Shown here one piece after another: positions 25,407 through 34,414 of a stretch of 64,000 bases of DNA. Source of the stretch: G963664585 sp963664585. Lineage in GTDB: Bacteria > Bacillota > Clostridia > Oscillospirales > Ruminococcaceae. The stretch covers positions 1 to 64,000 of the forward strand of contig CAXXEO010000005.1 in assembly GCA_963664585.2 (NCBI GenBank), in the 5' to 3' direction. How positions within the stretch are numbered: the stretch's first letter is position 1; the number at the start of each line of letters is the position of its first letter. Below the pieces are notes generated by a model that saw only the letters and a program-made list of their open reading frames with translations, was not told the origin of the DNA and did no database searches. A program made the translations under genes and the position numbers.

Positions 25407-26744
25407 TTAATTCTCTTCTTCAAACTCAGCGGGGGCCAGCACGGCAAGTGCCTCCGGTTCAGGCATGGTGGTCACCGATTTTAACCGTCGCTGAATCTGA
25501 CGTGTCCGGGCACCCACAAGGGTATCCAGCTCTTTGCCTGCCTGGTCCAACTTGCGCTGTGTCGCTTCTAATACCTCTCCGAATTTTTCAAACTCGGTTT
25601 TAACTGCACCCAGTACGCTCCAGACTTCGCCGGTGCGCTTTTGGATCGCCAGCGTACGGAATCCCATCTGCAGAGAGTTTAAAAGGGCGGCCATGGTTGT
25701 CGGGCCGGCAATGTTGATGTGATAGTCCCGCTGAAGGGTTTCGATCATCCCGCGGCGCACCACTTCGGCGTACAATCCCTCAAAAGGAAGAAACAGGATT
25801 CCGAAGTCGGTGGTGAAGGGCGGATCTATGTATTTGTCCCTAATATCCTTGGCTGAAGCCTTGATCCGTTTTTCAAGTTCCTTACCCGCCAGATCGATGG
25901 CGACACTTTCCCCCCGCTCATAGGCATCAACCAGTTGGGAGTATGCATCTGCATGGAACTTTGCATCGATCGGGAGGTAAACATAGCCTCTGTCATCCCC
26001 AGGAAGGCGGATTGCAAATTCAACAGGGTTTCCAGTCCCTTTTTTGGTAATTACATTCTTCTCATACTGTTCTGGGGACAGAATCTGCTCAAGGATAGCC
26101 TCCAATTGAAACTCACCCATAATCCCGCGGGTTTTAACATTGGTCAGCACCTTTTTAAGGTCACCCACGCCCACGGCCAGAGTCTGCATCTCACCCAGTC
26201 CCTTATAGACCTCCTCCAGACGCTGACTGACCTGCCCGAAGGATTGAGTCAGACGCTCATCCAGAGTTTTCTGCAGCTTTTCATCCACGGTCGCTCTCAT
26301 CTGTTCAAGGCGACGTCCGTTATCCTCCTGCATGGCGGCAAGGCGGTTTTCCATCGTCGTACGCACCCCTTCCAGCTTCTGTTCGGATTGGGTGGTAAAG
26401 CTTTCAAAGCGCTTGTCCACACGGCTCAGCATATCAGTAACGGTCCTTTGCAGAGCGTCATTTCTCAAAGTGAGCTGGGATGTGAGCTCTTCCAGGCGTT
26501 TGTCCTGCAGGCCCCCATTCTGTCTTTGAGCATCGGTCAAAGCGGTACCAAGCGCGGACAGGCTTGACTGCGTAGATAAGGCAATTTCCTGTCGAGTTGC
26601 CCGCAGTTCATTGACAACCTCCTGGCGCATGCTATTGATCTCATTTTCGCCGGCTTTCGATTTTACCGTTAGCGAAAGAATACAGGCAACGAGTGAGAGC
26701 ACACAGGAAAGCCCCAGCAGGGAATATACAATTGTTTCATTCAT
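25407..26744 (-). CDS. rmuC: DNA recombination protein RmuC
   Basis: A 445-residue protein with an N-terminal membrane helix (residues about 5-27), a long coiled coil (about 35-185) and the C-terminal RmuC nuclease-like domain, recognisable from NVKTRGIMGEFQLEAILEQ, PIDAKFH and the GFRTLAIQKR region. RmuC limits inversions and rearrangements at inverted repeats in E. coli, of interest in a genome full of palindromes. It is monocistronic. Confidence 0.93.
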   Translation of the reverse strand: MNETIVYSLLGLSCVLSLVACILSLTVKSKAGENEINSMRQEVVNELRATRQEIALSTQSSLSALGTALTDAQRQNGGLQDKRLEELTSQLTLRNDALQRTVTDMLSRVDKRFESFTTQSEQKLEGVRTTMENRLAAMQEDNGRRLEQMRATVDEKLQKTLDERLTQSFGQVSQRLEEVYKGLGEMQTLAVGVGDLKKVLTNVKTRGIMGEFQLEAILEQILSPEQYEKNVITKKGTGNPVEFAIRLPGDDRGYVYLPIDAKFHADAYSQLVDAYERGESVAIDLAGKELEKRIKASAKDIRDKYIDPPFTTDFGILFLPFEGLYAEVVRRGMIETLQRDYHINIAGPTTMAALLNSLQMGFRTLAIQKRTGEVWSVLGAVKTEFEKFGEVLEATQRKLDQAGKELDTLVGARTRQIQRRLKSVTTMPEPEALAVLAPAEFEEEN

Positions 26745-26863
26745 ATCTTCACCTTTGCTTTCTGAAATAGTTAATTATGCCATAAACCGTTTGAATTTAT
26801 GACATAACTACCCATCATCGGTAATGCCACATTCGTAAAACCTATTGAGATAGCCAAATATAG

Positions 26864-26971
26864 CTAGTACTCTGTAAAATCTTAGCCTTGTATATCCCCC
26901 GCCGCCGGCGGGGGATATACAAAACATTTTTAATCCTTTAAATACAAGTTTTAGGTTTTACAAGCCACTAG
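26864..26971 (+). repeat. Family C hairpin repeat, copy C2
   Basis: 108 bp between CTAG ends. The central hairpin is 16-3-16: TTGTATATCCCCCGCC, loop GCC, exact complement. Confidence 0.9.
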
Positions 26972-26978
26972 TGCCTCG

Positions 26979-27084
26979 TATAGTTGATTAACTTGAAAAC
27001 GAGCTTGTGATTTCTTTCCCCGCCGAAGGCGGGGAAAGAAAATGACGTTTTAACTATAGCCAATTTTTAAGTTAATTGGCTATA
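26979..27084 (-). repeat. Family A hairpin repeat, copy A7
   Basis: 106 bp. Arms TTCTTTCCCCGCC and GGCGGGGAAAGAA show a matched C-G to T-A change. Confidence 0.9.
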
Positions 27085-27146
27085 CAATCAAAATCTTTTA
27101 TGGCAATGAGTTAAATATACAAATTTAAGATGTTGCATTGTACTAG
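27085..27146 (-). repeat. Family B remnant lacking its hairpin (B7)
   Basis: Reads CTTTTATGGCAATGAGTTAAAT, jumps to ATACAAATTTAAGATG, and ends TTGCATTGTACTAG. The GC-rich palindrome is missing. Confidence 0.7.
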
Positions 27147-27202
27147 CGTCTTTGCAAATATTATACCACACAACCTATGTGTATTATAGTGGCCAGAATT
27201 CA

Positions 27203-27230
27203 AAAAAGCCAGGCCTTGGCCTGGCTTTTT
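27203..27230 (-). terminator. Terminator of MATE gene 2
   Basis: AAAAGCCAGGCC and complement with a tiny loop, T-rich on both sides. Confidence 0.8.
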
Positions 27231-27354
27231 GCGGTATATGTACTAACCAACTGGAAAAAACGCATTAAAAAACCATGTGCAGCGAATGAGAACGATACTA
27301 CCAATCATCATTCCATATTGGCAATAGATCTCATGATCAATAGACTTTTTTAAT

Positions 27355-28851
27355 CTATTCTTCCTCTGTTGTAGATGCTGCAAGAACATCATCGCTCTGT
27401 ACAGATACTTCCTCAATTACTGGAACTGTGCAGGAATCAGGCAGGGGCTCTCGTGCTGTTGCTTCCTCGGCCACCATGCCCTGTTTTATCTCACGAAGAA
27501 GAGGAATCATAAAGGCAATTCCCATAAGTCCCGATAGAGCATCAGAGGCTGGCTGGGCAAAAACCAATCCATGTATTCCGAACAGCCGTGGGAGTATGAG
27601 GATAGCGGGAATCAAGCAAAGTCCCTGACGGGATACCGCCAGTATGGCCGCCGGTGTTCCTCTTCCCATCGCCTGAAAGGTCATATTTGAGGTAAACATC
27701 AATCCCACAAAGGGAAGAACAACCGCCATCGCGGTCAGCCCCAAGGTGCCCATTGCAATGACTTGGGGATCGTCCGCTCGGAAGGCGGTGATAATCTGGC
27801 GTGCGAAAAGAATAAATATCCCCGATGTCACAATGCTGATCGAAATCGTTGTCAAAGCGGTAAACCAATAGGCCTTGTACAAGCGTTTAAAGTTCTTCGC
27901 GCCGTAATTATAACCGGCCACGGGCTGATACCCCTGACAGAAACCTAAAAGCACCGAAGCGCCGAACATCGCAATTCTCATGACAATGGAGGTCGATGCG
28001 ATGGCATAATCCCCATAAGGTCCCGCAACGCCGTTTAAAATCACCATGCTGACCGAGGAAAGTCCCTGTCGGAAGAAGGAGGGCATGCCAATTTTAAGAA
28101 TCTCCCCGTACATGGGCAGTTCCAGCCTGACGTTGGAAAACTTCATGGCAATTCCGCTTCGGCCTCTGAAAAACTGGGAATATAGGATGCCAAAACTGAT
28201 AACCTGACTGATGATTGTCGCGTAGGCGGCTCCTGCGACGCCAAGGTTAAAAGTGAAAATAAACAGGGGGTCCAGGAAGAGATTCAGTACAACACCCGTA
28301 CTGATGCCGATCATGGCGAGAAAAGAGTTGCCCTCTGCTCGCAGTATGTTGTTCATGACAAAGGATGTAGCAATAAAGGGTGTGCCGAAGAGAATTACGC
28401 TGCAATAACTCGCGGCATAGGGATAGATGGTTTCGGTCGCGCCGAGCAGATAAACCAAGGGTTTGATAAAGAGAAGCCCACCTACACCAATAACAATGGA
28501 AATTGCCAGTACCGAAAAAAAGGCCGTCGAGGCGGCTTCATTGGCCCTTTGTGAGTTCTTCTGTCCCAAAAGCCGGGAGATATAGCTGCCTCCTCCCACA
28601 CCGAAGGTCATTCCAAATGCCTGAAGAATGGCCATCAGCGGGAAAATAACACCTACGGCACCAGCCGCAGAAGTACCCAGTTTGCTGACAAAAAAGGTGT
28701 CCGCCATGTTGTAAAGAGAGGTTACCAGCATGCTGATAATAGTGGGTACAGCCAGTCTGCCGATAAGCTGCGGAATTGGTTGAGTTCCCATCAGCTCATA
28801 TCGGGCTTCGTTTTTCGCATCACTCAAATTCTTCACCTGCGTATCTATCAT
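27355..28851 (-). CDS. MATE family efflux transporter (2)
   Basis: A 498-residue multidrug/toxin exporter with 12 hydrophobic helices. The start LIGRLAVPTIISMLVTSLYNMADTFF (pieces RLAVPTIISML and YNMADTFF) is typical of the clostridial MepA/DinF-like group. The C-terminal 35 residues are acidic and hydrophilic. It is monocistronic, with a terminator and repeat island downstream. It is not a close copy of the MATE protein at 13361. Confidence 0.9.
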   Translation of the reverse strand: MIDTQVKNLSDAKNEARYELMGTQPIPQLIGRLAVPTIISMLVTSLYNMADTFFVSKLGTSAAGAVGVIFPLMAILQAFGMTFGVGGGSYISRLLGQKNSQRANEAASTAFFSVLAISIVIGVGGLLFIKPLVYLLGATETIYPYAASYCSVILFGTPFIATSFVMNNILRAEGNSFLAMIGISTGVVLNLFLDPLFIFTFNLGVAGAAYATIISQVISFGILYSQFFRGRSGIAMKFSNVRLELPMYGEILKIGMPSFFRQGLSSVSMVILNGVAGPYGDYAIASTSIVMRIAMFGASVLLGFCQGYQPVAGYNYGAKNFKRLYKAYWFTALTTISISIVTSGIFILFARQIITAFRADDPQVIAMGTLGLTAMAVVLPFVGLMFTSNMTFQAMGRGTPAAILAVSRQGLCLIPAILILPRLFGIHGLVFAQPASDALSGLMGIAFMIPLLREIKQGMVAEEATAREPLPDSCTVPVIEEVSVQSDDVLAASTTEEE

Positions 28852-28992
28852 ATTTGAAAATAATTATAACATATGCCATGTTAATGGTAAACAAAAATTA
28901 AGTATTTTTAAATCGAATTTCATTGTCTCTATTCTGCATAGGTAAAGGGGAGCGTCAGATAATAAGATATCTTGTATGATAACATTTATGTT

Positions 28993-29103
28993 CTAGTACT
29001 TTTACAGTAACTAAATCCTATATGACAACGGGTTAAATGCGCTTATATATTCCCCCGCCTTTGGCAGGGGAATATATAAGTTTAAGATGAAACAATTTAC
29101 TAG
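28993..29103 (+). repeat. Family B hairpin repeat, copy B8
   Basis: 111 bp between CTAG ends. Arms CTTATATATTCCCCCGCC and GGCAGGGGAATATATAAG show a matched G-C to A-T change. Confidence 0.9.
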
Positions 29104-29266
29104 TTTAATTAATATCATATTTTGGATTTTTTCCACCTTTCAGATTGCAAATAATCAAATCTTTAAAATTTATTAGGCGAAATGTCGAAAAGACAACAAA
29201 AAACTTCCCCGACAAAGGCCATTTTAATATATATTACATGAATGTTTACAAACCACTAAAAACCGC

Positions 29267-29295
29267 TGGACAAATTTGTCCAATACAGATAAAAT
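29267..29295 (+). promoter_or_regulatory. Promoter of the kor operon with overlapping 16-bp palindrome
   Basis: TGGACA (29267-29272), 17-base spacer, TAAAAT (29290-29295). The perfect palindrome TGGACAAATTTGTCCA (29267-29282) covers the -35 box and is a likely operator. Confidence 0.6.
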
Positions 29296-29477
29296 ATTAT
29301 TGTTGGTATCGCATTGTAAGCGTGGATATCCTTAGATGGATGCCCATGGATATATTGCGGTGCCTTTGCCCTGAAGTGCAGGGAATTGATATATCGTCCT
29401 GCACAGAATTCCGTTTTTGCAATATTTCTTGCATATCGTCCTGGAAGCTAAAACATGTAGAGAGGGGACTTTTGTGA

Positions 29478-29669
29478 ATGTCTAACTTTGCGATTAATGA
29501 AAAGTGGTGTAAAGGCTGCGGAATCTGCGTTGCCTTCTGCCCCAAGCAGGTTCTTGCCCTTAAGAACGGCAAGGTTGCGGTAGTCAATGAGGAGGCCTGT
29601 ATTCGCTGTAAGCTATGCGAATATCGCTGCCCTGACTTCGCTATCTTCATCAAGGAGGAAAAAGCATGA
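29478..29669 (+). CDS. korD: 2-oxoacid:ferredoxin oxidoreductase, ferredoxin (delta) subunit
   Basis: A 63-residue 2[4Fe-4S] ferredoxin: CKGCGICVAFCP and CIRCKLCEYRCP. It is the electron-accepting subunit of the four-subunit oxidoreductase. GAGAGGGG lies about 8 bases before ATG. It overlaps korA by 4 bases (ATGA) and is the first gene of the korDABC operon. Confidence 0.92.
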   Translation: MSNFAINEKWCKGCGICVAFCPKQVLALKNGKVAVVNEEACIRCKLCEYRCPDFAIFIKEEKA

Positions 29670-30802
29670 GTAGCAAAAAGACTGTGCTCCTGCAGGGAAA
29701 TGAAGCCTGTGTCAAGGGAGCTCTGCATGCCGGCTTAAAGTTCTTTGCCGGTTACCCTATAACCCCGTCCTCTGAGGTGGCCGAGGTTTGTTCCATCGAA
29801 CTGCCTAAGATAGGTGGACGTTTCATCCAGATGGAGGATGAAATTGCCTCTATGGCCGCCGTCATCGGCGCATCACTCACCGGCGTTAAGGCGATGACCG
29901 CCACATCGGGTCCCGGATTCTCCCTCAAACAAGAGAATTTAGGTTATGCCTGTATAGCGGAAGTTCCTGTCGTTGTGGTCACTATCATGAGAATGGGACC
30001 CTCCACCGGCCTTCCCACCTCTCCCGCACAGGGCGACATCATGCAAGCCAAATGGGGAACCCATGGCGATCATCCTACGATCTGCCTTGTTCCTACCTCA
30101 GTGAAAGAAATGTATGACTTCACCGTCCGCGCCTTCAACCTGGCAGAAAAATATCGCACACCCGTACTTTTAATGACCGACGAAGTGATTGCCCATATGA
30201 GAGAGGGCGTTGATATCGACGAGAACTATGAGATCATTGATAGAAAGAAACCCGCTCCCGGTACTGAAAATTATCTGCCTTTCGCCGATATTGACGGCGA
30301 CGGCGTTCCTCCCATGGCCTCGTTTGGTGACGGATACAGATTCCATGTTACCGGACTTTCCCATGATGAAACTGGCTTCCCCACCAACTCACCTGAGAAG
30401 AATGATGTTCTCATCAGAAGAATCTGCGACAAAGTTGAGAAGAACGCCGATGAGATCGCCACATATAGCGAGTTCCTTACCGAGGATGCCGAGTACTTGT
30501 TTGTTGCCCTGGGTTCTGTAGCCAGAACCTCGCTCAACATCGTCAAGCAACTGCGTGCAAACGGCATAAAGGCCGGTTTGTTTACTCCCAAGACCCTATG
30601 GCCTTTCCCCGAGAAGGCACTTAAGAAAAATCTTGGTTCTGTGAAAAAGGTCATCGTGCCTGAACTAAACCTTGGCCAGCTTGTATTGGAAGTCGAGCGT
30701 ATCGTCGGCGGGGCCTGCCCGGTAGAGCTTATCGCCAAGGTCAGCGGCGAGCTTTTCAAGGCTGAAGAACTTTATGAGAATGTAATGGCGGTGATTAAGT
30801 AA
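29666..30802 (+). CDS. korA: 2-oxoacid:ferredoxin oxidoreductase, alpha subunit
   Basis: A 378-residue alpha subunit containing the pyrimidine-binding half of the thiamine diphosphate site and the CoA-side domain. Visible: FFAGYPITPSSEVAE, QMEDEIASMAAVIGAS and the TATSGPGFSL motif. With its partners it decarboxylates a 2-oxoacid to acyl-CoA, reducing ferredoxin. The 2-oxoglutarate specificity is inferred from the subunit layout and the succinyl-CoA pathway that follows. Confidence 0.9.
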   Translation: MSSKKTVLLQGNEACVKGALHAGLKFFAGYPITPSSEVAEVCSIELPKIGGRFIQMEDEIASMAAVIGASLTGVKAMTATSGPGFSLKQENLGYACIAEVPVVVVTIMRMGPSTGLPTSPAQGDIMQAKWGTHGDHPTICLVPTSVKEMYDFTVRAFNLAEKYRTPVLLMTDEVIAHMREGVDIDENYEIIDRKKPAPGTENYLPFADIDGDGVPPMASFGDGYRFHVTGLSHDETGFPTNSPEKNDVLIRRICDKVEKNADEIATYSEFLTEDAEYLFVALGSVARTSLNIVKQLRANGIKAGLFTPKTLWPFPEKALKKNLGSVKKVIVPELNLGQLVLEVERIVGGACPVELIAKVSGELFKAEELYENVMAVIK

Positions 30803-31605
30803 TGAATAATACGCTTGATTATTTAAGAGTCAATAAGCTGCCCCACATCTGGTGTCCCGGATGCGGAAATGGCATCGTTGTCAGCGCAATCATCAGAGCG
30901 ATCTCCGATCTTGAGCTTGACCCCAAGAAGACCGTCATCGTCTCCGGCATCGGTTGTTCATCCAGAGCCTCCGGTTACATGAACTTTGACACCCTGCACA
31001 CTACACACGGACGTGCTCTTCCTTTCGCCACCGGTGTAAAGATGGCCAACCCCGACCTGAATGTGATTGTCATCTCCGGCGACGGCGACTCATCTGCGAT
31101 CGGCGGAAATCACTTGATCCATGCCTGCCGCAGAAACATTGACCTCACCATGATCATCATCAACAATAATATCTATGGTATGACAAGCGGCCAGTACTCT
31201 CCCCTCACCCCCACCGGCCGTTTCGCCACCACCGCCGTATACGGCAATATTGACCGCCCCTTTGATCTGGCAAGCCTGACCGGTGCTGCCGGTGCCACCT
31301 ATGTAGCCAGAGGTTCGGTCTATCATGTTCCCCAGCTCAAGTCCTATATCCAAAAGGGTATGCAGAACAAGGGATTCTCTGTCATCGAGGCCGTTTCGAC
31401 CTGCCCCACCTATTTCGGCAGAAGAAACAAGCTGGGTGAGGCACCCGCGATGATGAACTATATCAAAGAAAATTCCGTTATGCTCAAGCCCGGTGTCACT
31501 GAATACGACAAACAGTATGTTATTGGCGAATTTGTCAATACTTCTGCGCCCGAATACACCGAGTGCTACACCAAGCTGATCGAGAAGCTGGGAGGTAACA
31601 AATAA
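30802..31605 (+). CDS. korB: 2-oxoacid:ferredoxin oxidoreductase, beta subunit
   Basis: A 267-residue beta subunit that binds thiamine diphosphate and Mg. The diphosphate motif is SGDGDSSAIGGNHLIHACRR continuing to NNNIYGMTSGQYSP. The CPGCGNG near residue 20 and GIGCSSR supply iron-sulfur cysteines. It overlaps korA by one base and korC by one base, so translation is tightly coupled. Confidence 0.92.
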   Translation: MNNTLDYLRVNKLPHIWCPGCGNGIVVSAIIRAISDLELDPKKTVIVSGIGCSSRASGYMNFDTLHTTHGRALPFATGVKMANPDLNVIVISGDGDSSAIGGNHLIHACRRNIDLTMIIINNNIYGMTSGQYSPLTPTGRFATTAVYGNIDRPFDLASLTGAAGATYVARGSVYHVPQLKSYIQKGMQNKGFSVIEAVSTCPTYFGRRNKLGEAPAMMNYIKENSVMLKPGVTEYDKQYVIGEFVNTSAPEYTECYTKLIEKLGGNK

Positions 31606-32138
31606 TGGCAGTACGTACTGAATTTCGTCTAAGCGGTTCCGGCGGACAGGGCATCATTACCTGCGGTATCATTCTGGCCGAAGCCGCCATTCTCGACGGC
31701 AAAAATGCCATCCAGTCCCAGAGCTACGGTCCCGAGGCAAGAGGCGGTTCTTCCAAGGCCGAGGTCGTCATCTCTGCTGAAGAAATCGACTATCCAAAGG
31801 CCACTGTGCCCGACTATCTGCTCTGCCTTACCGATGAATCCTTCCGGATATATGCCAAAAAGGCTGATCCCAAGACCGTTATCATCGTTGATTCACTGGT
31901 CAAGACCGATGGCTTCGACAGACCTGTCGTCGTCGCCCCCATCATTGAGACGGCTAACACCAAGTTCAAGCCACTGGTTGCCAACATTGTTGCTGTGGGC
32001 TTCCTGGCTGCATACACCAAGGTTACCTCAAGAGAATCCGTTCAGACCGCCATGCTCGGCCGTATCCCCAAGGGAACTGAAGAGCTTAACCAGAAGGCTC
32101 TGAATGCCGGTTTCTCCTTAGCAGACACCCTGGCATAA
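31605..32138 (+). CDS. korC: 2-oxoacid:ferredoxin oxidoreductase, gamma subunit
   Basis: A 177-residue gamma subunit with the opening FRLSGSGGQGIITCGIILAEA and the SYGPEARGGSSKAEVV motif. It completes the KorDABC complex. A hairpin (32211-32249) separates it from the methylmalonyl-CoA genes, which may still be reached by read-through. Confidence 0.9.
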   Translation: MAVRTEFRLSGSGGQGIITCGIILAEAAILDGKNAIQSQSYGPEARGGSSKAEVVISAEEIDYPKATVPDYLLCLTDESFRIYAKKADPKTVIIVDSLVKTDGFDRPVVVAPIIETANTKFKPLVANIVAVGFLAAYTKVTSRESVQTAMLGRIPKGTEELNQKALNAGFSLADTLA

Positions 32139-32210
32139 GTGAATATGTTCAAAGGCAAGGCGGACAGGCTGTATTTCGTGTCTTGAGGCCGGTGCTTTTG
32201 ACAATTAGGT

Positions 32211-32249
32211 GCTCCTCCATAATCAGCGTCAGCTTCTTTATGGGGGAGC
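32211..32249 (+). terminator. Hairpin between korC and the mutase gene
   Basis: GCTCCTCCAT and ATGGGGGAGC arms with a 19-base loop. There is no strong T tract, so it may be a partial terminator or attenuator. Confidence 0.45.
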
Positions 32250-32339
32250 TTCTGGATAACTTAGTAAAAACATCATTTATTTTGACAATAATCAATATGA
32301 CGCCATCATTGGCAGAGAATAACACAAACGGAGGTAAAT

Positions 32340-33998
32340 ATGGCTAGTTTTGAAGAAAGATTGGCTTCGTGGAATGCGCGTGTGGAAAAAGGGCTCGCTA
32401 AGAACAAGGAAAGACGCGAGAAGTTTCTCACCGCTGGCGGAACCGAAGTAAACAGGCTGTACACTCACAAGGATATCGAACACATCGATCCCCTCACCGA
32501 CATCGGCTTCCCTGGAGAATACCCCTATACCCGCGGTGTCCAGACCACCATGTATCGCGGCAGATTCTGGACCATGCGTCAGTATGCTGGATTTGCTACT
32601 GCTGAAGAATCCAACAAACGCTACAAGTTTTTGATTGACCAGGGCTCCGCAGGCCTTTCCGTCGCTTTTGACCTGCCTACCCAAATCGGTTATGACTCCG
32701 ACCATACGCTTTCCGAGGGTGAAGTTGGCAAGGTTGGCGTAGCCATCGACTCGCTGAAGGATATGGAAATCCTTTTTGACGGTATTCCTCTCGACAAGGT
32801 TTCCACTTCCATGACCATCAACGCCCCCGCATCTGTATTACTGGCTATGTATATTGCCGTCGGAGAGAAGCAAGGTGTCAGTTCTGAAGCTCTAAGAGGC
32901 ACCATCCAGAATGATATCCTCAAAGAGTATATCGCCAGAGGAACCTATATCTTCCCCCCAACCCCTTCTATGAGACTGATCACCAACATTTTTGAGTACT
33001 GCGCAAAGAGCGTTCCCCAATGGAACACCATCTCCATCTCCGGATATCACATCCGTGAGGCCGGCTCTTCTGCCGTACAAGAGGTTGCCTTCACCCTGGC
33101 CGACGGTATCGCATATGTTGAGGCCGCTGTTAAGGCCGGTTTGGACGTTGATGAGTTTGCTCCCCGTCTGTCCTTCTTCTTTAATGCTCACAACGACCTT
33201 CTTGAGGAGGTCGCCAAATATAGAGCAGCCAGAAAACTCTGGGCCAAGATCATGAAGGACCGCTTCGGCGCCAAGGACCAAAAGTCCATGTCCCTCAAGT
33301 TCCACACCCAGACCGCAGGCTCGACACTCACCGCACAGCAGCCGGACAACAACATCGTTCGCGTTGCCATCCAGACACTGGCCGCTGTTCTCGGCGGAAC
33401 ACAGTCCCTTCACACCAACTCGAAGGACGAAGCTCTGGCGCTGCCGACCGAGGCATCTGTGCGCATCGCCCTGAGAACCCAGCAGATCGTTGCCTATGAG
33501 TCGGGCGTGGCCGACACCGTTGACCCCCTGGCCGGCTCTTACTATATCGAGTCCCTGACTGACTCGATTGTTAAGAAAGCTGAGGAGTATATTGCCAAGA
33601 TCGACAGTCTGGGCGGCGCTCCCAAGGCCATTGAAAAAGGCTATATTCAACAGGAGATCATGGACAGCGCATACCGCTTCCAGAAGGATGTCGAAAGCGG
33701 CGAGCGTGTTGTCGTTGGTGTAAACCAGTTCAAGATCAAAGAAGAGTCCCCCAAGGGACTTCTCAGAGTTGACCCCGCCGTGGAAATGCTTCAGAAGAAC
33801 AAGATTGTAAAGCTGAAGTCTGAAAGAGACAACGCCGCTGTTGCCAAAACTTTGACCGCGCTCAGGGCTGCCTGTGAAGGCGATGACAACCTGATGCCCT
33901 TCATTTTGGACGCAGTCAGAGTATATGCCACACTGGGAGAGATCTGCCAGGTGATGAGAGACGTGTTTGGCGAATATATTGCCACCGCAATGCTTTAA
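32340..33998 (+). CDS. Methylmalonyl-CoA mutase, catalytic (large) chain
   Basis: A 552-residue TIM-barrel chain isomerising succinyl-CoA and methylmalonyl-CoA with adenosylcobalamin. Length and content match the split mutases whose B12 domain is a separate protein. Landmarks: EYPYTRGVQTTMYRGRFWTMRQYAGF (pieces YTRGVQTTMYRGR, WTMRQYAGF), SVAFDLPTQIGYDSDH and QTAGSTLTAQQPDNN. AACGGAGG precedes ATG. The small chain follows 14 bases later. No B12 riboswitch was recognised upstream. Confidence 0.93.
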   Translation: MASFEERLASWNARVEKGLAKNKERREKFLTAGGTEVNRLYTHKDIEHIDPLTDIGFPGEYPYTRGVQTTMYRGRFWTMRQYAGFATAEESNKRYKFLIDQGSAGLSVAFDLPTQIGYDSDHTLSEGEVGKVGVAIDSLKDMEILFDGIPLDKVSTSMTINAPASVLLAMYIAVGEKQGVSSEALRGTIQNDILKEYIARGTYIFPPTPSMRLITNIFEYCAKSVPQWNTISISGYHIREAGSSAVQEVAFTLADGIAYVEAAVKAGLDVDEFAPRLSFFFNAHNDLLEEVAKYRAARKLWAKIMKDRFGAKDQKSMSLKFHTQTAGSTLTAQQPDNNIVRVAIQTLAAVLGGTQSLHTNSKDEALALPTEASVRIALRTQQIVAYESGVADTVDPLAGSYYIESLTDSIVKKAEEYIAKIDSLGGAPKAIEKGYIQQEIMDSAYRFQKDVESGERVVVGVNQFKIKEESPKGLLRVDPAVEMLQKNKIVKLKSERDNAAVAKTLTALRAACEGDDNLMPFILDAVRVYATLGEICQVMRDVFGEYIATAML

Positions 33999-34012
33999 GG
34001 AGGACGAAACAG

Positions 34013-34411
34013 ATGAGCGAAAGAACAATCAGAGTACTTGTCGCAAAGCCTGGCCTCGACGGTCATGACAGAGGCGCCAAGGTCATATCCAGAGCGATGC
34101 GTGATGCGGGTATGGAGGTCATTTACACCGGCCTTCGCCAAACCCCCGAGCAGATTGTCGCCGCAACCATTCAAGAGGACGTTGATGTACTGTGCATGAG
34201 CATCCTTTCCGGTGCCCATAATAACCTCTTCCCCCGCGTGACCAAGATGCTTAAAGAGAAAGGCGTAAACGACGTTTTGATTCTCGGTGGTGGTGTTATC
34301 CCTGATGATGACATTCCCTTCTTAAAAGAGAACGGCATTCAGGAGGTTTTCACACCCGGTACCAACACTGATGATATGATCGCCTATATCAGAGCAAATC
34401 TGAAGAGATAA
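34013..34411 (+). CDS. Methylmalonyl-CoA mutase, B12-binding small chain
   Basis: A 132-residue cobalamin-binding domain. The base-off/His-on motif DGHDRG (D16-x-H18-x-x-G21) carries the histidine that ligates cobalt, with SILSGAHN and LGGGVIP completing the site. AAGGAGG precedes ATG. It is directly downstream of the catalytic chain and 3 bases upstream of meaB. Confidence 0.93.
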   Translation: MSERTIRVLVAKPGLDGHDRGAKVISRAMRDAGMEVIYTGLRQTPEQIVAATIQEDVDVLCMSILSGAHNNLFPRVTKMLKEKGVNDVLILGGGVIPDDDIPFLKENGIQEVFTPGTNTDDMIAYIRANLKR

Positions 34412-34414
34412 CAC

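Larger units (their letters stand above)
26745..27354. other. Repeat island between rmuC and the second MATE gene
   Basis: 610 bases with repeats C2, A7 and the hairpin-less B7 back to back, then a terminator. No gene. Confidence 0.6.
28852..29477. other. Control region between MATE gene 2 and the kor operon
   Basis: 626 bases. It holds repeat B8, a candidate promoter with an overlapping palindrome and a leader of about 175 bases in which ATATCGTCCTG occurs twice. No credible gene. Confidence 0.55.

Noticed and set aside
29145..29477. 110-codon open frame upstream of korD
   Set aside because: It runs through the promoter and leader, lacks a ribosome site, and has no recognisable protein features.
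32139..32339. Cobalamin riboswitch before the mutase gene
   Set aside because: No B12-box-like sequence was seen; the region holds only a simple hairpin.
32892..34028. 378-codon open frame on the minus strand
   Set aside because: It is antisense to the methylmalonyl-CoA mutase gene, whose protein is clearly recognisable; strong codon bias in that gene keeps the opposite frame open.
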